NCBI GenBank assembly: GCA_016490735.1
Contig: JAEMWC010000391.1
Span: 315,001-379,000 of the forward strand
Direction of reading: 5' to 3'
From: Pachyseris speciosa
Taxonomy: Eukaryota; Cnidaria; Anthozoa; Scleractinia; Pachyseridae
Length of the DNA: 64,000 nt
Of this stretch, positions 54,835 through 64,000 are shown piece by piece. Within the stretch, counting starts at the first letter, position 1. Every line of letters starts with the position of its first letter. Position numbers and translations under genes: made by a program. The notes under the pieces were generated by a model. It was not told where the DNA came from. It did no database searches and saw nothing but the letters and a program-made list of their open reading frames with translations.

Positions 54835-56312
54835 TCCATACCAGCTTCTGCGGCAGACAAGAAGCATAACGATTATCGTAAGAGGAAAATCTGTGTTGCT
54901 TGCGCTAGCAGACTTGAAAATGAAGGACCAAGTGAAAAAAGACTTCAAGTGGAGGTAAGCCGATCTAGATTATGTTTGGAGTACTAGAATTTTGTCCAGA
55001 GACATCGCAAAGATATCTTCTGTTGCCTCATGATCACACCTTTAGGAGTTATCTCCCGGGAGTTATCTTGTGATCTCCCGCTATTCAACTTTCTGTTTTG
55101 CTCAAACGTTCGGATTTTTAGAGCGCTTGTAAAGGTAACGCTCTCTGCAATTATTTTTTTCAGTTAAAACTTTGAGATCTATGACATTTCCGCCATTCCT
55201 TTAGGGATTACATGCAGTTTTCTTGCACATGTAAGCTTAAAATTACATTTTACACGGTAGCGTCTAGAAAGAGATTATTACGACTGGAAGGCCACACATT
55301 TAGTTTACGTTTCCCCAGATAATAAGGAAATTGGTTGTGGAAGGAATTTGTTGGATATCTGCACTGCATTTGTCATGATAACTGAAAATGTCAAGTTTCG
55401 AATCTTATCATTACCTATGTACATGTTTTTCAGTTCTTTAGTTCTTTATTTTTCCAATAAATGTTATTTACAAGCTGGACATGCCCACAGGGCAGGGCTA
55501 GCGGGAATTGGTATCAATGAAAATTATTTTACTTTTCTGTAGGATGATTGACCTTTTATTCGGGTTGTTTTGCTTGTTCGACAGGAAAGCAATACTGAGG
55601 AGTTAAAGATACATGCACAGACACTGGCCTCTTTACAAGCCCAGAGATCCCCACCAAGACCTTTGAGCCATGTTTCAATTCTATTGCTGTCCAGATACCT
55701 GAGCTTCCCATGATGCCCTATGCTTCTTTACAAGATTGTAGGCAGCGCTTCTATAGACAGCAGATAACTTATATGTTCAGTAATGCTGTCTCTAAGAATG
55801 CTGGTCCCTCAAAGGAAGAAATGATGTCATTTTTACGAGACATTTTCCATTCAGCCACGTGGAAGTCAAAGTTTGGTGATCTGAATGATTTACGGCATTC
55901 GCACAGGTGACAAGATCCTAGACGCTTTGGTGAGAGATTACAATCTTACCAAGATAAAGAGTCGTCCAAGCAAATGAGGCAAAAGAAAAACACTCTGAAA
56001 GAAAAGATAAAAATTGGAGACTCGCTGAAGAGCAGCAGCATCCCAACTGGCCAATCAGGTTCCAAGAAGAGCAGAGTATAAGCAGCACAAGCTGTGACCA
56101 GAGTACAGTCCTACCCAGACGAATGGAGAAGATTGCTGTCTATTGTTGCTAGTGATTTTTCCTATGCATATTTGCAAGAGAAGTTTGGATGTTCATCTAA
56201 CACGATTACAGCAGCAAAAGTTCGTGCAATTTTATTTGGCCATGGAGGCATTCCACCAGGCAATTTAAAGTTTACACGTGGAAATTCTAGGTGTAAATAT
56301 TCAGTGCTTTAG
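54835..56312 (+). pseudogene. Remnant of a multi-exon unknown gene
   Basis: An exon-like stretch ending about 54953 carries RKRKICVACASRLENEGPSE and is followed by GTAAGC. After about 630 bp an acceptor (TTCGACAG) at about 55584 opens a frame with SNTEELKIHAQTLASLQAQR. Further pieces are 55710-55910 (QRFYRQQITYMFSNAVSKN) and 56094-56312 (YLQEKFGCSSNTITAAKVRA, then ILFGHGGIPPG), with stops between. The last peptide resembles the helix-turn-helix N-terminal part of transposase-derived proteins common in marine invertebrates; that is a weak recollection. Broken, no catalytic region. Confidence 0.35.
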
Positions 56313-56319
56313 CTTGTCA

Positions 56320-58085
56320 ACACGGAAAATGGACAAATCACAAAATGTACTAATATCAACTGGAAATCTCAAAAAGAAAAGAAAAAGTGTGTTGATTAAG
56401 CTGATGGCCTATAATTTCTGAAAACTTCCAAATGGAATGGTATGTACCATTTCATTTTTCAACCAGAATTTCCAGGTATTCCGTGTAAATGGTAAGAACC
56501 CCTGATCTCCAATTTTATTGATGGTAATGGAATGAGATTGTCAAAATACAGTATTTTTGCTCTTCCTAGTTTGACAACATGCAGCTGTAGCTTTTAATTT
56601 CTTTGTCTTGAATTAGTGAAGAGGACACATTTAATCCTTTGATTCCCAGGAGTGATCAGTGTATAAATTCGCCTCATACAGTAGTAGACTGGTGATGAGA
56701 ATTTATAAATTATTATTAAGAGATGTTGTCTTAATATACTTTTAGACCACATTCTCTGAAATAGTTTACAAAGAAATGTATGATCTTCAGATAGGGTAAT
56801 TGACTTTCAGATCTTGGGATTGAAAGGGTGTGACGTCAACCCAGTAGCTCCATGACAAACAAACAACTAAAACTATAAGCGATTCATTGCAAAATCCTGA
56901 GGTCTTCACGATTCTGCCTGAAAATGTCTGAAAGTCAGTTTGACTCCGAGACAAGTGCTTAATCTGATGATGAGAGAGGATGAGATACTGGGTTGATGTT
57001 ACAAGTTATTTAGTTCCCAGTTTTTCGATTGCTCGTTTTTGAATTCAAAATGGCAGAAAATGAGCCGTTTTAGGGGATTTTGTCCTCTGATACAAAAAAG
57101 CAAAGGACAGAATACGATTTGTTTCTTCACATAATGTCTTTGGTAGACTTAAATTATTGCAATTTATTGTCACTGGGTGGGTGATAGGCACTTTAAATTT
57201 TGGGGACTATTTATTGAATGTGCTTATTTCGGAAATTGCCTGATTTGAGGAAATGTGGTACCTCTGTCAGTGAATTTTTAATTTTTGCTAAATTTTAGGT
57301 AACATCATAATCATATTCAAAACATGTGTTCTACTTTCAAAAGTACTTGTGATGTTACCTCAGCCATGTTGGAGCTTCCTACTTCTCAGGAAGTTTACTC
57401 TACTTCCACTCAAATATTGTATATAGTCTTACATGCCAGCATAGGGCCCTATAGCATCATGTGCAGGGTTGTAACTCTTAGTTTATATTTATAATGGTTG
57501 CTGCACTGCATTTTTCATTAGCTCGCAAGAAAAGTTTTTTTTTTTCAGCTCAGGTGCAGTGATCATAGTCTTGTAAAAATGTGAATTGCTGGAGACTTTG
57601 TTTTATTCAAGATTGAAAAGGAACAGTCATGTATTTCTGGTTCGGTTATAATCTTTTATTATAAAAATTATTCAATTCAATTACATCGCTAGATAAACTC
57701 CAAACTACTACGAATACACTTCAATCATGCTTTTTATTATTGCACTCCCTTCAACGAGGTTCCTTGCATTCAAAAATCTGCAATATGAACAGAAACGAAA
57801 TAGGGACAATCTTAAAAATATTGCTAACGTCCATGATAATGTGTCATTACAATTATTACAGAAAAAAATACAGAAGCTTCAAACGTCCCTTTGTTGTCTT
57901 GTTACATATTACGAAGGTGAGATAAAAATGTGAGAAATCACAAATAAAAAAATAAATAGAACCCCTGTTCATAAGTCAATGAACCCCGCACCAATTAGGA
58001 AGTGCGATAAAGTAGTTCGATAGAAATCTGCAAGAGAAAAGTACCGAAGGTATGAGCAGTTTGTTCTCGCCGGGAAGCCGTGAAG
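56320..58085. other. Interior of the insertion, no gene recognised
   Basis: Follows the broken exon remnants. AT-rich, with short frames only (for example 57727-57933) and no protein-like pattern. Confidence 0.45.
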
Positions 58086-58812
58086 ATGGAAGTTCCCGAT
58101 GTGGTTTTGTGCCATGTTTTCAACTTTCTTGAGACCAAAGATCCACTTAGTATCTGCAGAGTCTGCTTCAAGTAGTGGGAATTGATTTTCAAAGGACCAT
58201 TTCTCAGCAATGCACAACTATTAGAAATTGATCTTACTGGAACAAGAGACCTGTATCGTTTCGTCCCTCTGAAGCTGTTCGCGAGTTTGACGCCCTTAAG
58301 CTTATCATCAACGGCTATTACTAATCGTCATTTTCAACAAATTATCTATAAAGCCAGTTATTTGGAGTACTTAGCCATCTCCGATTGCTCTTTGCTTGAT
58401 CAGTGCTCCATTTTTCACGGAAAAAAATATCCTGGGTCGACTGGAATACGTAGACATTTCGGGTAATTGCGGCAAGTTTACGATTTTGGCACTGGCATGT
58501 CTATGTACTTGTGTAAATATTACTACTATTGTTGCACATGGATATAACTTTTCCTCAGATGAGTTGTTGTTTCTTACAAAAACGCTCGACTCTGTGCTGA
58601 GCGGTACTCTGGAGCTGGAGACAGAAGATGGATTCAACGCCTTGTCCGTGTTTCGAACATTTGAAGAGGACTTGTATGAAGATTTTCTTAAAATAAGTTT
58701 TGCTTTTATTGTAGATATTGGGGAAATATTTTTTCGAATTGTTTCCTTGATTGTCCGAGTCCATCGTAACCGTTTGCGACGGCCTTGTGGTCGAAGCGCA
58801 TCACAAACTTGA
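58086..58812 (+). pseudogene. F-box/LRR protein pseudogene, single exon
   Basis: Begins at the ATG at 58086 with an F-box: MEVPDVVLCHVFNFLETKDP then LSICRVCFK. An in-frame TAG at 58173-58175 follows, directly before the conserved W of the box. The same frame continues with leucine-rich repeats (LLEIDLTGTRDLYRFVPLKL, YLEYLAISDCSLLD). A one-base shift in the A7 run at about 58420-58426 moves the reading to the frame ending 58812 (LGRLEYVDISGNCGKFTILA). F-box proteins recruit substrates to SCF ubiquitin ligases. Intronless and broken twice, it is probably a retrocopy of a host gene captured in the insertion. Confidence 0.65.
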
Positions 58813-59269
58813 GAATCTCGCGGAGTTGAAGCTGCCATGTTGTATTGACATGAAAGATGAAATGTTTTGTTTGAGCATGATAAAGATAGGTGATACAGGA
58901 AAATCAAACTCATGGTGCTATGTAACATTCGAAAACTTGTGATGTTTCTGTTGCGGTTGTGAGCGCAAATAAACACAGGATTACATGACTTTTCTGTAAA
59001 TAATTTATAATCTGTCAAAATCTTGACGAAACAAAGGTAAAATATCGCTCTCAAGACTGTCATCAAGCAAAAAGTGCATTTCCCCACGTACGATTTTTTA
59101 TCATTTTTGTATGTATGATAGTTATTAAAACATAAATACAATATCCGAATTTCAGCGGATTTACTCCACTCTTAACATCGAAAATTTCCTTCAAACCATT
59201 TGAATTTCGCGCCAAATAGCGTTTCACCCAATGAAAATACTCCACTGGAGCTTATTAACACCTTGACGC

Positions 59270-60548
59270 ACCACGGGGAAATAACGGCTCTCATTGCCGC
59301 GGCCCATTGTTCTTTACTATAGGTCTTACACGAACCATTACTTAAATTACTGGAATAAAATCCTGCCTCTATTTGTAATGGTGAGCCATAATTGTAAAGA
59401 ATTGTTTCGTTAATGTAGAATTCTCCACATTGTCTAAGATCGCTTTTACAATTAAACGGCTCAATGACATCATGAATGGTATAAATTGGTATTGGTGATA
59501 CATTGTTTAATAAAATATTTGGATATGATTTGGATATGTCAATACTCACAGCATCGTCAGGTACATCATCTGTAGTACACCACTGCAATGCTCTGGGGTA
59601 ATAATCATCTAACATCTCTCTTGTGTTGACATTGTAGGTGGATTCGGGTAAATATCCACACATTTGTTTAAACAATGCTGAGCTAATGCTTGTGAATGAT
59701 TGATTAGTCCATTTGAAGTCATGAGTTTTATATATGTCAAACAGTTTATCACAAATTGATTTTCTGATGTCGTACTCTTGGTTCAAAAGGTACATGTTCT
59801 TCTTGTGATCTATGAACCCATCCAAGACGCCGTTGTTATTCCAATGCAGATACGCGATGTATAATTTAGATGAATTAATGTAAACATCAAATGCTTGTGT
59901 CATTTTCACTTCTTCGGGTAGGATGATAATGTTATTCTCCTTGTCAAGATCGTATAAATCGTTTAGTTTTTCGACTCTATGTACAAGTTCGTGTCTCCTA
60001 GTCCATTTTATATCAGACATGTATTTTAACAGGTTATAACACCCTCCTTGGTTAGCTTTAGAAGCAACTATTTTTAGTTTTTCGTCAGTAATAGGAAAGC
60101 AATGGTGATCCTTGACTAAATAGACTAATGAAACATCTGTTTGTGTATTAGAATTTGTGAAAGTCAAGAACTTCCTATATGTGCTATCGAAAGCATGGAT
60201 TGATAAGTTTGTATGACAATTTTTAGCCCAGTTAATTAGCTCATCTGTACTAATCATGTCACCTTCTGGTACGTAATCGTATATCTCATTTTTCAACTTA
60301 TCATAAGTATATGTCTTAAAACCTTTCTTACCTTTAACCTGGTCCCATACATAATCAACGACACAAGTGTTTTCACCATGTGATTTTATCGGTTTCTGTT
60401 TGTTGAATAAATATGATTCTAGTTTTAAACTACCCATAGAGTGATTCATGAAAAATTTTTTGTTGTGTGTGATAATCTTACAACCTATTTTCCTAATTAC
60501 CTGGGCTGATAAAAATGTGAAACTGTTGACCAACAGTGTGTAAACCAT
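59270..60548 (-). pseudogene. DNA polymerase B, N-terminal and motif A part
   Basis: The frame starts about 60548 and carries a family-B-like N-terminal region (GKKGFKTYTYDKLKNEIYDY, SIHAFDSTYRKFLTF, YLVKDHHCFPITDEK), then the palm motif A VSIDISKSYPNILLNN (D..SxYP) near 59520-59570 and IEAGFYSSNLSNG, up to about WAAAMRA near 59280. The last codons (to 59172) belong to the insertion. No clear DxE exonuclease motif is visible, so the proofreading domain may be absent or divergent. Motifs B and C lie on the far side of the insertion (54072-54470 and 52179-54071). Upstream, a one-base shift joins it to 60497-60835. Confidence 0.75.
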
Positions 60549-60835
60549 GAATTTGTAATGTCATCTTTGCTCAATTTAGGCACATCCATGTTGAACGGTC
60601 CATGTGTTTCATAAGACATTTTCGTATCCATTTCATCCATAATATCAACAGATATTGTAATCGATATTCTTTCCCGTTCCCCTCTAATGCTGTCAAGTCT
60701 CTTTTCAAATAGTTCCAGGAATGTTGAACCCTTTTTTCTCATGGACTTGGATAGTCTTGCTTCATCCTTTCTAAATTTGTTTAATGACACCGCCACCTTT
60801 GGATAGACAATAACATCCACTTTTGATTTAGTCAT
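60497..60835 (-). pseudogene. DNA polymerase B, extreme N-terminal part
   Basis: Frame with YPKVAVSLNKFRKDEARLSK, LFEKRLDSIRGERERISITI, VDIMDEMDTKMSYETHGPFN and ending in DITNSW before it goes out of frame near 60540. The next frame (60548-59172) continues the protein, so there is a single frameshift between about 60500 and 60548. Upstream the frame begins in a duplicated stretch (60829-60888) shared with the end of the small basic gene. Confidence 0.6.
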
Positions 60836-61137
60836 TGTCTTGTATTTTTCTGTTTTTTTTTTTTGATTTAGTCATTGTCTTGTATTTTCTTGTAATATCA
60901 TCATCTGCTATTCTTAAACGTTTATTTAATTTATTGACCTTATTCATCCTTTTCTCAAACGGGTCAACGGGAAAGGGGTCATCATCAAATAAATTATCAT
61001 GATTATACCCCCTCTTTGGTTTCTGTGGTTTCTGTGGTTTCTGTTGCTTCAATAGCAAATTGATTAGTTTAGATTTGCTCAGTTTTTTGAGACTCTTCTT
61101 ATCCATACTACTATTGGATGAGATATTTTTTTTCCAT
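60828..61137 (-). CDS. Small basic protein, unknown
   Basis: About 97 residues from the ATG that gives MDKKSLKKLSKSKLINLLLK (about 61106), with repeated QKPQKPQKPK, then FDDDPFPVDPFEKRMNKVNK and a lysine-rich tail. An alternative start at 61135-61137 lies in the conserved promoter/leader box but is out of frame by one base in an A8 run. It could be a separate nucleic-acid-binding protein, or the N-terminal extension of the polymerase whose frame starts immediately after; the last 27 bases are duplicated in the start of the next frame. Not recognised with certainty. Confidence 0.45.
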
Positions 61138-61166
61138 TTATAATACAATATAATACTATATCTTTA
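61131..61166 (-). promoter_or_regulatory. Shared promoter/leader box, basic-protein gene
   Basis: A 36-base sequence identical to 61662-61697 ends in ATGGAAA on the minus strand and contains TATAGTATTATATTGTATTA. Identity of promoter plus start codon at two genes of the same element suggests a common late or early promoter or a promoter duplication. Confidence 0.6.
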
Positions 61167-61211
61167 TATGTAAAAATTTTATTTAAGCTTGATGTGCGTT
61201 TAAATTTAGGT

Positions 61212-61305
61212 CAACCAAATAATAGTTCCTTTGAACTGTATTTTAATAATAAGAATTCAAGTGAACCAAATACTGGCTCCTTTGAATTGTATTTTAATAA
61301 TAGTT
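61212..61305. repeat. Two tandem copies of a roughly 48-bp segment
   Basis: AACCAAATAATAGTTCCTTT...GAACTGTATTTTAATAATA is repeated as AACCAAATACTGGCTCCTTT...GAATTGTATTTTAATAATA, overlapping the 3' end of the zinc-finger gene. Confidence 0.8.
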
Positions 61306-61668
61306 ATAATCGTTTATATCGTCTTCTAAACCTTTATCATCAATATACTCGATGGTATCTGAAATATCTGAATTAGTATGCCATAGCGTTGTTAATATTC
61401 TATTTATACCAGCTCCAGTCTTTTTCATGATAGAATATACGTCTTTGTCATCAATACCCTCTAACTGCAAATCTTTTATGTTTTGATTTAATTGGTGCAT
61501 ATTTGTTTTCATGTGATTCCATTTCCCAGCGAGTGTGTAGTTTCGTTCTGTATGACAAACATCACACACCCATTCTTTATTTAACATGTATTTTGTTCTG
61601 TTTTTTCTTTTTACTTCAGCAGGTTTTCTTGGTCTACCTCGACCTCTTTTAACATTTTGATTTTCCAT
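61294..61668 (-). CDS. AT-hook and C2H2 zinc-finger protein
   Basis: A 124-residue protein with an intact frame. It begins with a basic AT-hook (KRGRGRPRKP, residues 7-16), then CDVC...H...H (about residues 35-57, C-x2-C then H-x5-H), a single zinc finger, and an acidic C-terminus rich in D, N and Y. An AT-hook plus one finger implies binding to AT-rich DNA, fitting a regulator or replication accessory of the element. Its ATG lies at the end of the 36-base conserved promoter box. Function is inferred from motifs alone. Confidence 0.75.
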   Translation of the reverse strand: MENQNVKRGRGRPRKPAEVKRKNRTKYMLNKEWVCDVCHTERNYTLAGKWNHMKTNMHQLNQNIKDLQLEGIDDKDVYSIMKKTGAGINRILTTLWHTNSDISDTIEYIDDKGLEDDINDYNYY

Positions 61669-61697
61669 TTATAATACAATATAATACTATATCTTTA
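61662..61697 (-). promoter_or_regulatory. Shared promoter/leader box, zinc-finger gene
   Basis: Exact 36-base match to 61131-61166, covering the ATG of the zinc-finger gene and its AT-rich TATA-like upstream sequence. A looser TATAATATAACATA version precedes the BRO-N gene (about 62518-62545). Confidence 0.6.
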
Positions 61698-61714
61698 AAA
61701 TACTTTCATCCATT

Positions 61715-62517
61715 TTATAGTGCGTTTAAATACGCTTCTCTTCTTGATATGTATAATTTGCTTTCTTCCATGTGTTTTGTTATTTCATAAATTAAATCTT
61801 CAAAGCAATTGCTCATAATGTACTTACACTTATTTTTTTCATACATTTGCTTCATAATTGTTTGTTTATCCGACACTCGGTACACACCTGTTGGACTTTT
61901 AAATTCAAGACACAGAGCGCTGTATTTTCTAGTTGGATTCATCAACATCAAATCACATTGTCCTGGCATATATCCTTTGTTAAAACTTTTGATTCTCATA
62001 TTTGAGCTTATTTGATTTTCACCGAGACCAGCAATCATCAATGCATCATCATATTTTTTTCTGATGAATGAAACAATCTTGTAGTGCAAATCATTTTCAT
62101 TTTCAATTAATAGCATATTATTGTTTCTGTCGTTGAACTGCTTGTAATATCCCTGTTTTCTGATTGATGGTAATACTTTTGATGTAACCCAATGTTTGAA
62201 TTTTACAGCTTCTTGTTTTTTAGAAGATAATATTAGTGAATAAAATCCTGATTCGTTTATAAAAAAAAACATTTGAAAGTTTTTTCAATGGTCTCAGCAC
62301 GAGGTACTGTTTTGTTACATCGTGAATTTATGATTATTTTGTGGTCTCTTAAGATTTTATCATCAGATACAACATGATCTTTGATAGCTTTTTGTGGATT
62401 TTTATATTCAAGAATAGTAGCTATGTCTCTAGCTCTGAACCATATATCATTTTTATCATCAAGATAACAATCTATTGACACATCTAATTCTTTATTATCG
62501 TAGGAATATTTTTGCAT
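61715..62517 (-). pseudogene. BRO-N domain protein with PD-(D/E)XK-like nuclease, one frameshift
   Basis: The first frame (62517-62257) has an ATG start MQKYSYDN and the BRO-N box WFRARDIATILEYKNPQKAI. It ends in an A9 run on the plus strand (62261-62269). One base off, the second frame (62272-61715) continues with FINESGFYSLILSSKKQEAV, the second half of BRO-N, then FKHWVTSKVLPSIRKQGYY and a nuclease-like core, GQCDLML (D107) and CLEFKSP (E123, K125), as in VRR-NUC/PD-(D/E)XK folds. BRO-N proteins occur in large DNA viruses and mobile elements and bind DNA. The break in a 9-base run could be a sequencing error or true slippage. Confidence 0.75.
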
Positions 62518-62668
62518 TTGTATGTTATATTATAATAATTTATTTTTTTAATTGATTTTCAACCTATGTTTTAAGTGTAGACAGGAACAATAAAATTCTT
62601 GGCTACCATTAATAGCAAATAACAGTATGTGCAACTGTACCTTCTGTTATATATATGTTAGACAATTT

Positions 62669-63650
62669 TCACATATCTTTTAAATCCTTCATTGGTATCC
62701 AGCTGTTAAATTCATCACTATAACCCTTCCACTTCACTAAAGCTTGCTTCTTTTTATAATCCCTCCGAATGACCTTATCAATTCTGAATACCTCTTGTCT
62801 GGCTTTTAATAATTCAGGTTCATAAAAACTCCCTTCAATATCTTCACCTCTAAGATCCTTTATTTTGTATGTTATTGGATTAGTGTATTGGATCTTATCA
62901 ACTGTAAACACTTCTTCTGTCCAATTTGGTGTGTAACCCTTGTCAAACACATTCCGTTTATACTTAGATATTCGGACCTTATCACCTATTTTAAATTTTG
63001 GTTTCTGTTTTAATGTTTCTATATCACCATACAAATTGAAGTAAACAGTTCCTTCATTCTTTTTCTTTGAAGCCTCTGTGGGTGTCATCTTTGTACTTGA
63101 ATGTTTTGTGTTATTGTATTCTTTCACTAATTTTGGTAACATGTCTAAATACTGTGTATTGCCTTGAACAGTGAATTGCTTCCACATTTTGGATTTAATT
63201 GTCCTATTCCATCTTTCAACTACTGATGACTTCTCTTCATTTTCAGTAGAGTACATATGTATCCCATTTTTCTCTAACAAGTTTTTCAAGTGTTTGTTGT
63301 AAAACTCTTTACCTTTATCAACCCATAGATATTGTGGTGTTCTATCTCTGAATATTGTTTGAAATGCTTCAGTTACAGTTTCACCCTTTTTATCCTTCAG
63401 AGGAACAATCCAACCATATTTACTGAAAACATCAATAACCATCAAAAGATATTTATAACCTTTATTCCATTTGCTGAATTTTTGCATTTCAACAAGATCA
63501 GCAGCCCATATTTCATCAATTTTATTTACAATCACACGCCGTCGAGTAAAATTGCGTTTTATGGGTTTATGTAATTCATCAGCTAATTTTTCTTGCCAGT
63601 TTTCTTCACTCGACGGCTTTTTCCGTTTTTTGGAACACCTAAACCTAGTT
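62669..63650 (-). CDS. DDE integrase with C-terminal chromodomain
   Basis: The rve catalytic core follows VNKIDEIWAADLVEMQKF: catalytic D13 (AAD), D73 in LWVDKGKEFYN and E107 in SSVVERWNRT, counted from the GTG at 63535 (D-x59-D-x33-E). After a basic linker (KFKIGDKVRISKYKRNVFDK) comes a chromodomain (RIDKVIRRDYKKKQALVKWK then GYSDEFNSWIP, residues about 251-288). The frame stays open upstream of 63535 to about 63650 with family-like residues (ENWQEKLADELHKPI), so the true start is upstream; no ATG is obvious. It would insert the element DNA into the host genome. This copy keeps all catalytic residues. Confidence 0.9.
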
Positions 63651-64000
63651 TCTGTTTTTTATCAATTAAGAATCTAGCTGTTTGACCCCATTTTGGCATT
63701 TCACCATAGGGTATTTGGTCAAGAGATTGTACCATTGTTCTATCACATTCACCTTTATTTTTCCCATGTCATAACAAATATCATGGTAAGCTGCTATTTC
63801 ATCCACTTTATTATAAGGTTGGACATTCCATTTCAAAACCTCACCAGTTGATGGATCATATTCCAACTGTTCATGCAATGGGTTGTAAGGTCCCATGTAC
63901 TTATACTTTCTAGGTGTCCATCCAGCTTTAGGTTTAGGAAGCTTGCCAATAACACCACCACTTGTATAATCCAATCCTTTAATATCGGTTTTGTAACGAA
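63583..64000 (-). pseudogene. Phospholipase A2-like protein (parvovirus VP1u type), partial, frameshifted
   Basis: Open to the right edge of the window. It has a PLA2-like core: the calcium-loop type box KYMGPYNPLHEQ and the catalytic helix IAAYHDICYD, as in parvovirus capsid and adintovirus-like PLA2 domains. The frame ends at 63666, but a one-base loss in the A run at about 63758-63762 (plus-strand T5) explains it. The other frame continues with family-like residues (IPYGEMPKWGQTARFLI) to a stop at 63583-63585, overlapping the integrase frame. In viruses such domains help particles leave endosomes; in this element the role is presumed similar. The N-terminus is outside the window. Confidence 0.75.

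Larger units (their letters stand above)
54470..59270. mobile_element. 4.8 kb insertion splitting the polymerase gene
   Basis: The polymerase frame stops near 59270 on the upstream side and resumes near 54465, in the same frame register. The DNA between has a different character: CpG-containing, with TTCCGCCATCTTGGATTG near 54632, an exon with a GTAAGC donor ending about 54953, transposon-like protein remnants (55585-56320) and an F-box/LRR pseudogene (58086-58812). I could not identify a clean target duplication or TIRs, so the exact ends are uncertain by a few tens of bases. Confidence 0.7.
52179..64000 (-). mobile_element. Maverick/Polinton-type (adintovirus-like) element, partial
   Basis: All recognised genes lie on the minus strand, in the order PLA2-like protein, integrase, BRO-N/nuclease, zinc finger, small basic protein, family B DNA polymerase with fused helicase. 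A DDE integrase plus a protein-primed-type PolB defines the Maverick/Polinton group; a PLA2-like domain is also known in adintovirus-like elements. The element runs off the right edge and no terminal inverted repeat is visible, so capsid and packaging genes, if present, are outside. A 4.8 kb insertion (about 54470-59270) splits the polymerase gene. Several genes carry single-base frameshifts. Its A+T content is higher than that of the flanking DNA. Confidence 0.88.

Noticed and set aside
61131..61697. The 36-base identical pair as ends of a small transposon
   Set aside because: The two copies are in direct, not inverted, orientation, and each ends at a gene start codon, which fits shared promoters better.

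Overview
The window is animal nuclear DNA. It has TATA-type promoters, intron-like junctions, A+T-rich spacers, dense DNA transposons and MITEs, non-LTR and Penelope-type retroelements, and an integrated Maverick/Polinton-type (adintovirus-like) element. The mix of repeats and an intronless-coding class A GPCR suggests a cnidarian, most likely a stony coral. That assignment is inference; nothing here is species-diagnostic.

Positions 1-38000 are a direct tandem segmental duplication. Copy A (about 1-15680) and copy B (about 17559-37683) each carry one 339-residue class A GPCR gene (13236-14255 and 33153-34172). The two coding regions differ at only five bases, two of which change an amino acid, and both changes fall in the third intracellular loop. 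Comparing the copies exposes later insertions. A has a 4.0 kb transposon at 3298-7288 with a 9-bp target duplication and an intact empty site in B. B has a 9 kb block (23483-32494) just upstream of its GPCR promoter and a 2 kb block just downstream of the gene. The 9 kb block is built from head-to-tail copies of an unrecognised repeat family ending in GGAGCTCC hairpins. Both copies end in the same CR1/L2-like LINE fragment followed by a Penelope GIY-YIG remnant with the same in-frame stop.

From 38000 to 52000 the DNA is a mosaic of repeats: a broken L1/Tx1 fragment, a cluster of GGTTTC...GAAACC palindromes, one nearly full-length L1/Tx1 element with a 14-16 bp target duplication (39455-44893), an inverted copy of the GGAGCTCC family, and two elements ending in CTCGTACCC-like termini with 9-bp target duplications. 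A hammerhead-ribozyme-like core lies near 51.18 kb.

From 52179 to the right edge, on the minus strand, lies part of a Maverick/Polinton-like element. In transcription order it encodes a phospholipase A2-like protein, a DDE integrase with chromodomain, a BRO-N/nuclease protein, an AT-hook/zinc-finger protein, a small basic protein, and a family B DNA polymerase. The polymerase frame continues without a break into an SF1 helicase and then a GIY-YIG nuclease domain. This polymerase-helicase-nuclease fusion is the most unusual feature of the window. The polymerase gene is broken by a 4.8 kb insertion carrying an F-box/LRR pseudogene, and by an in-frame stop. Several other genes of the element carry single-base frameshifts in A/T runs, so this copy is either decayed or affected by homopolymer errors in the assembly.
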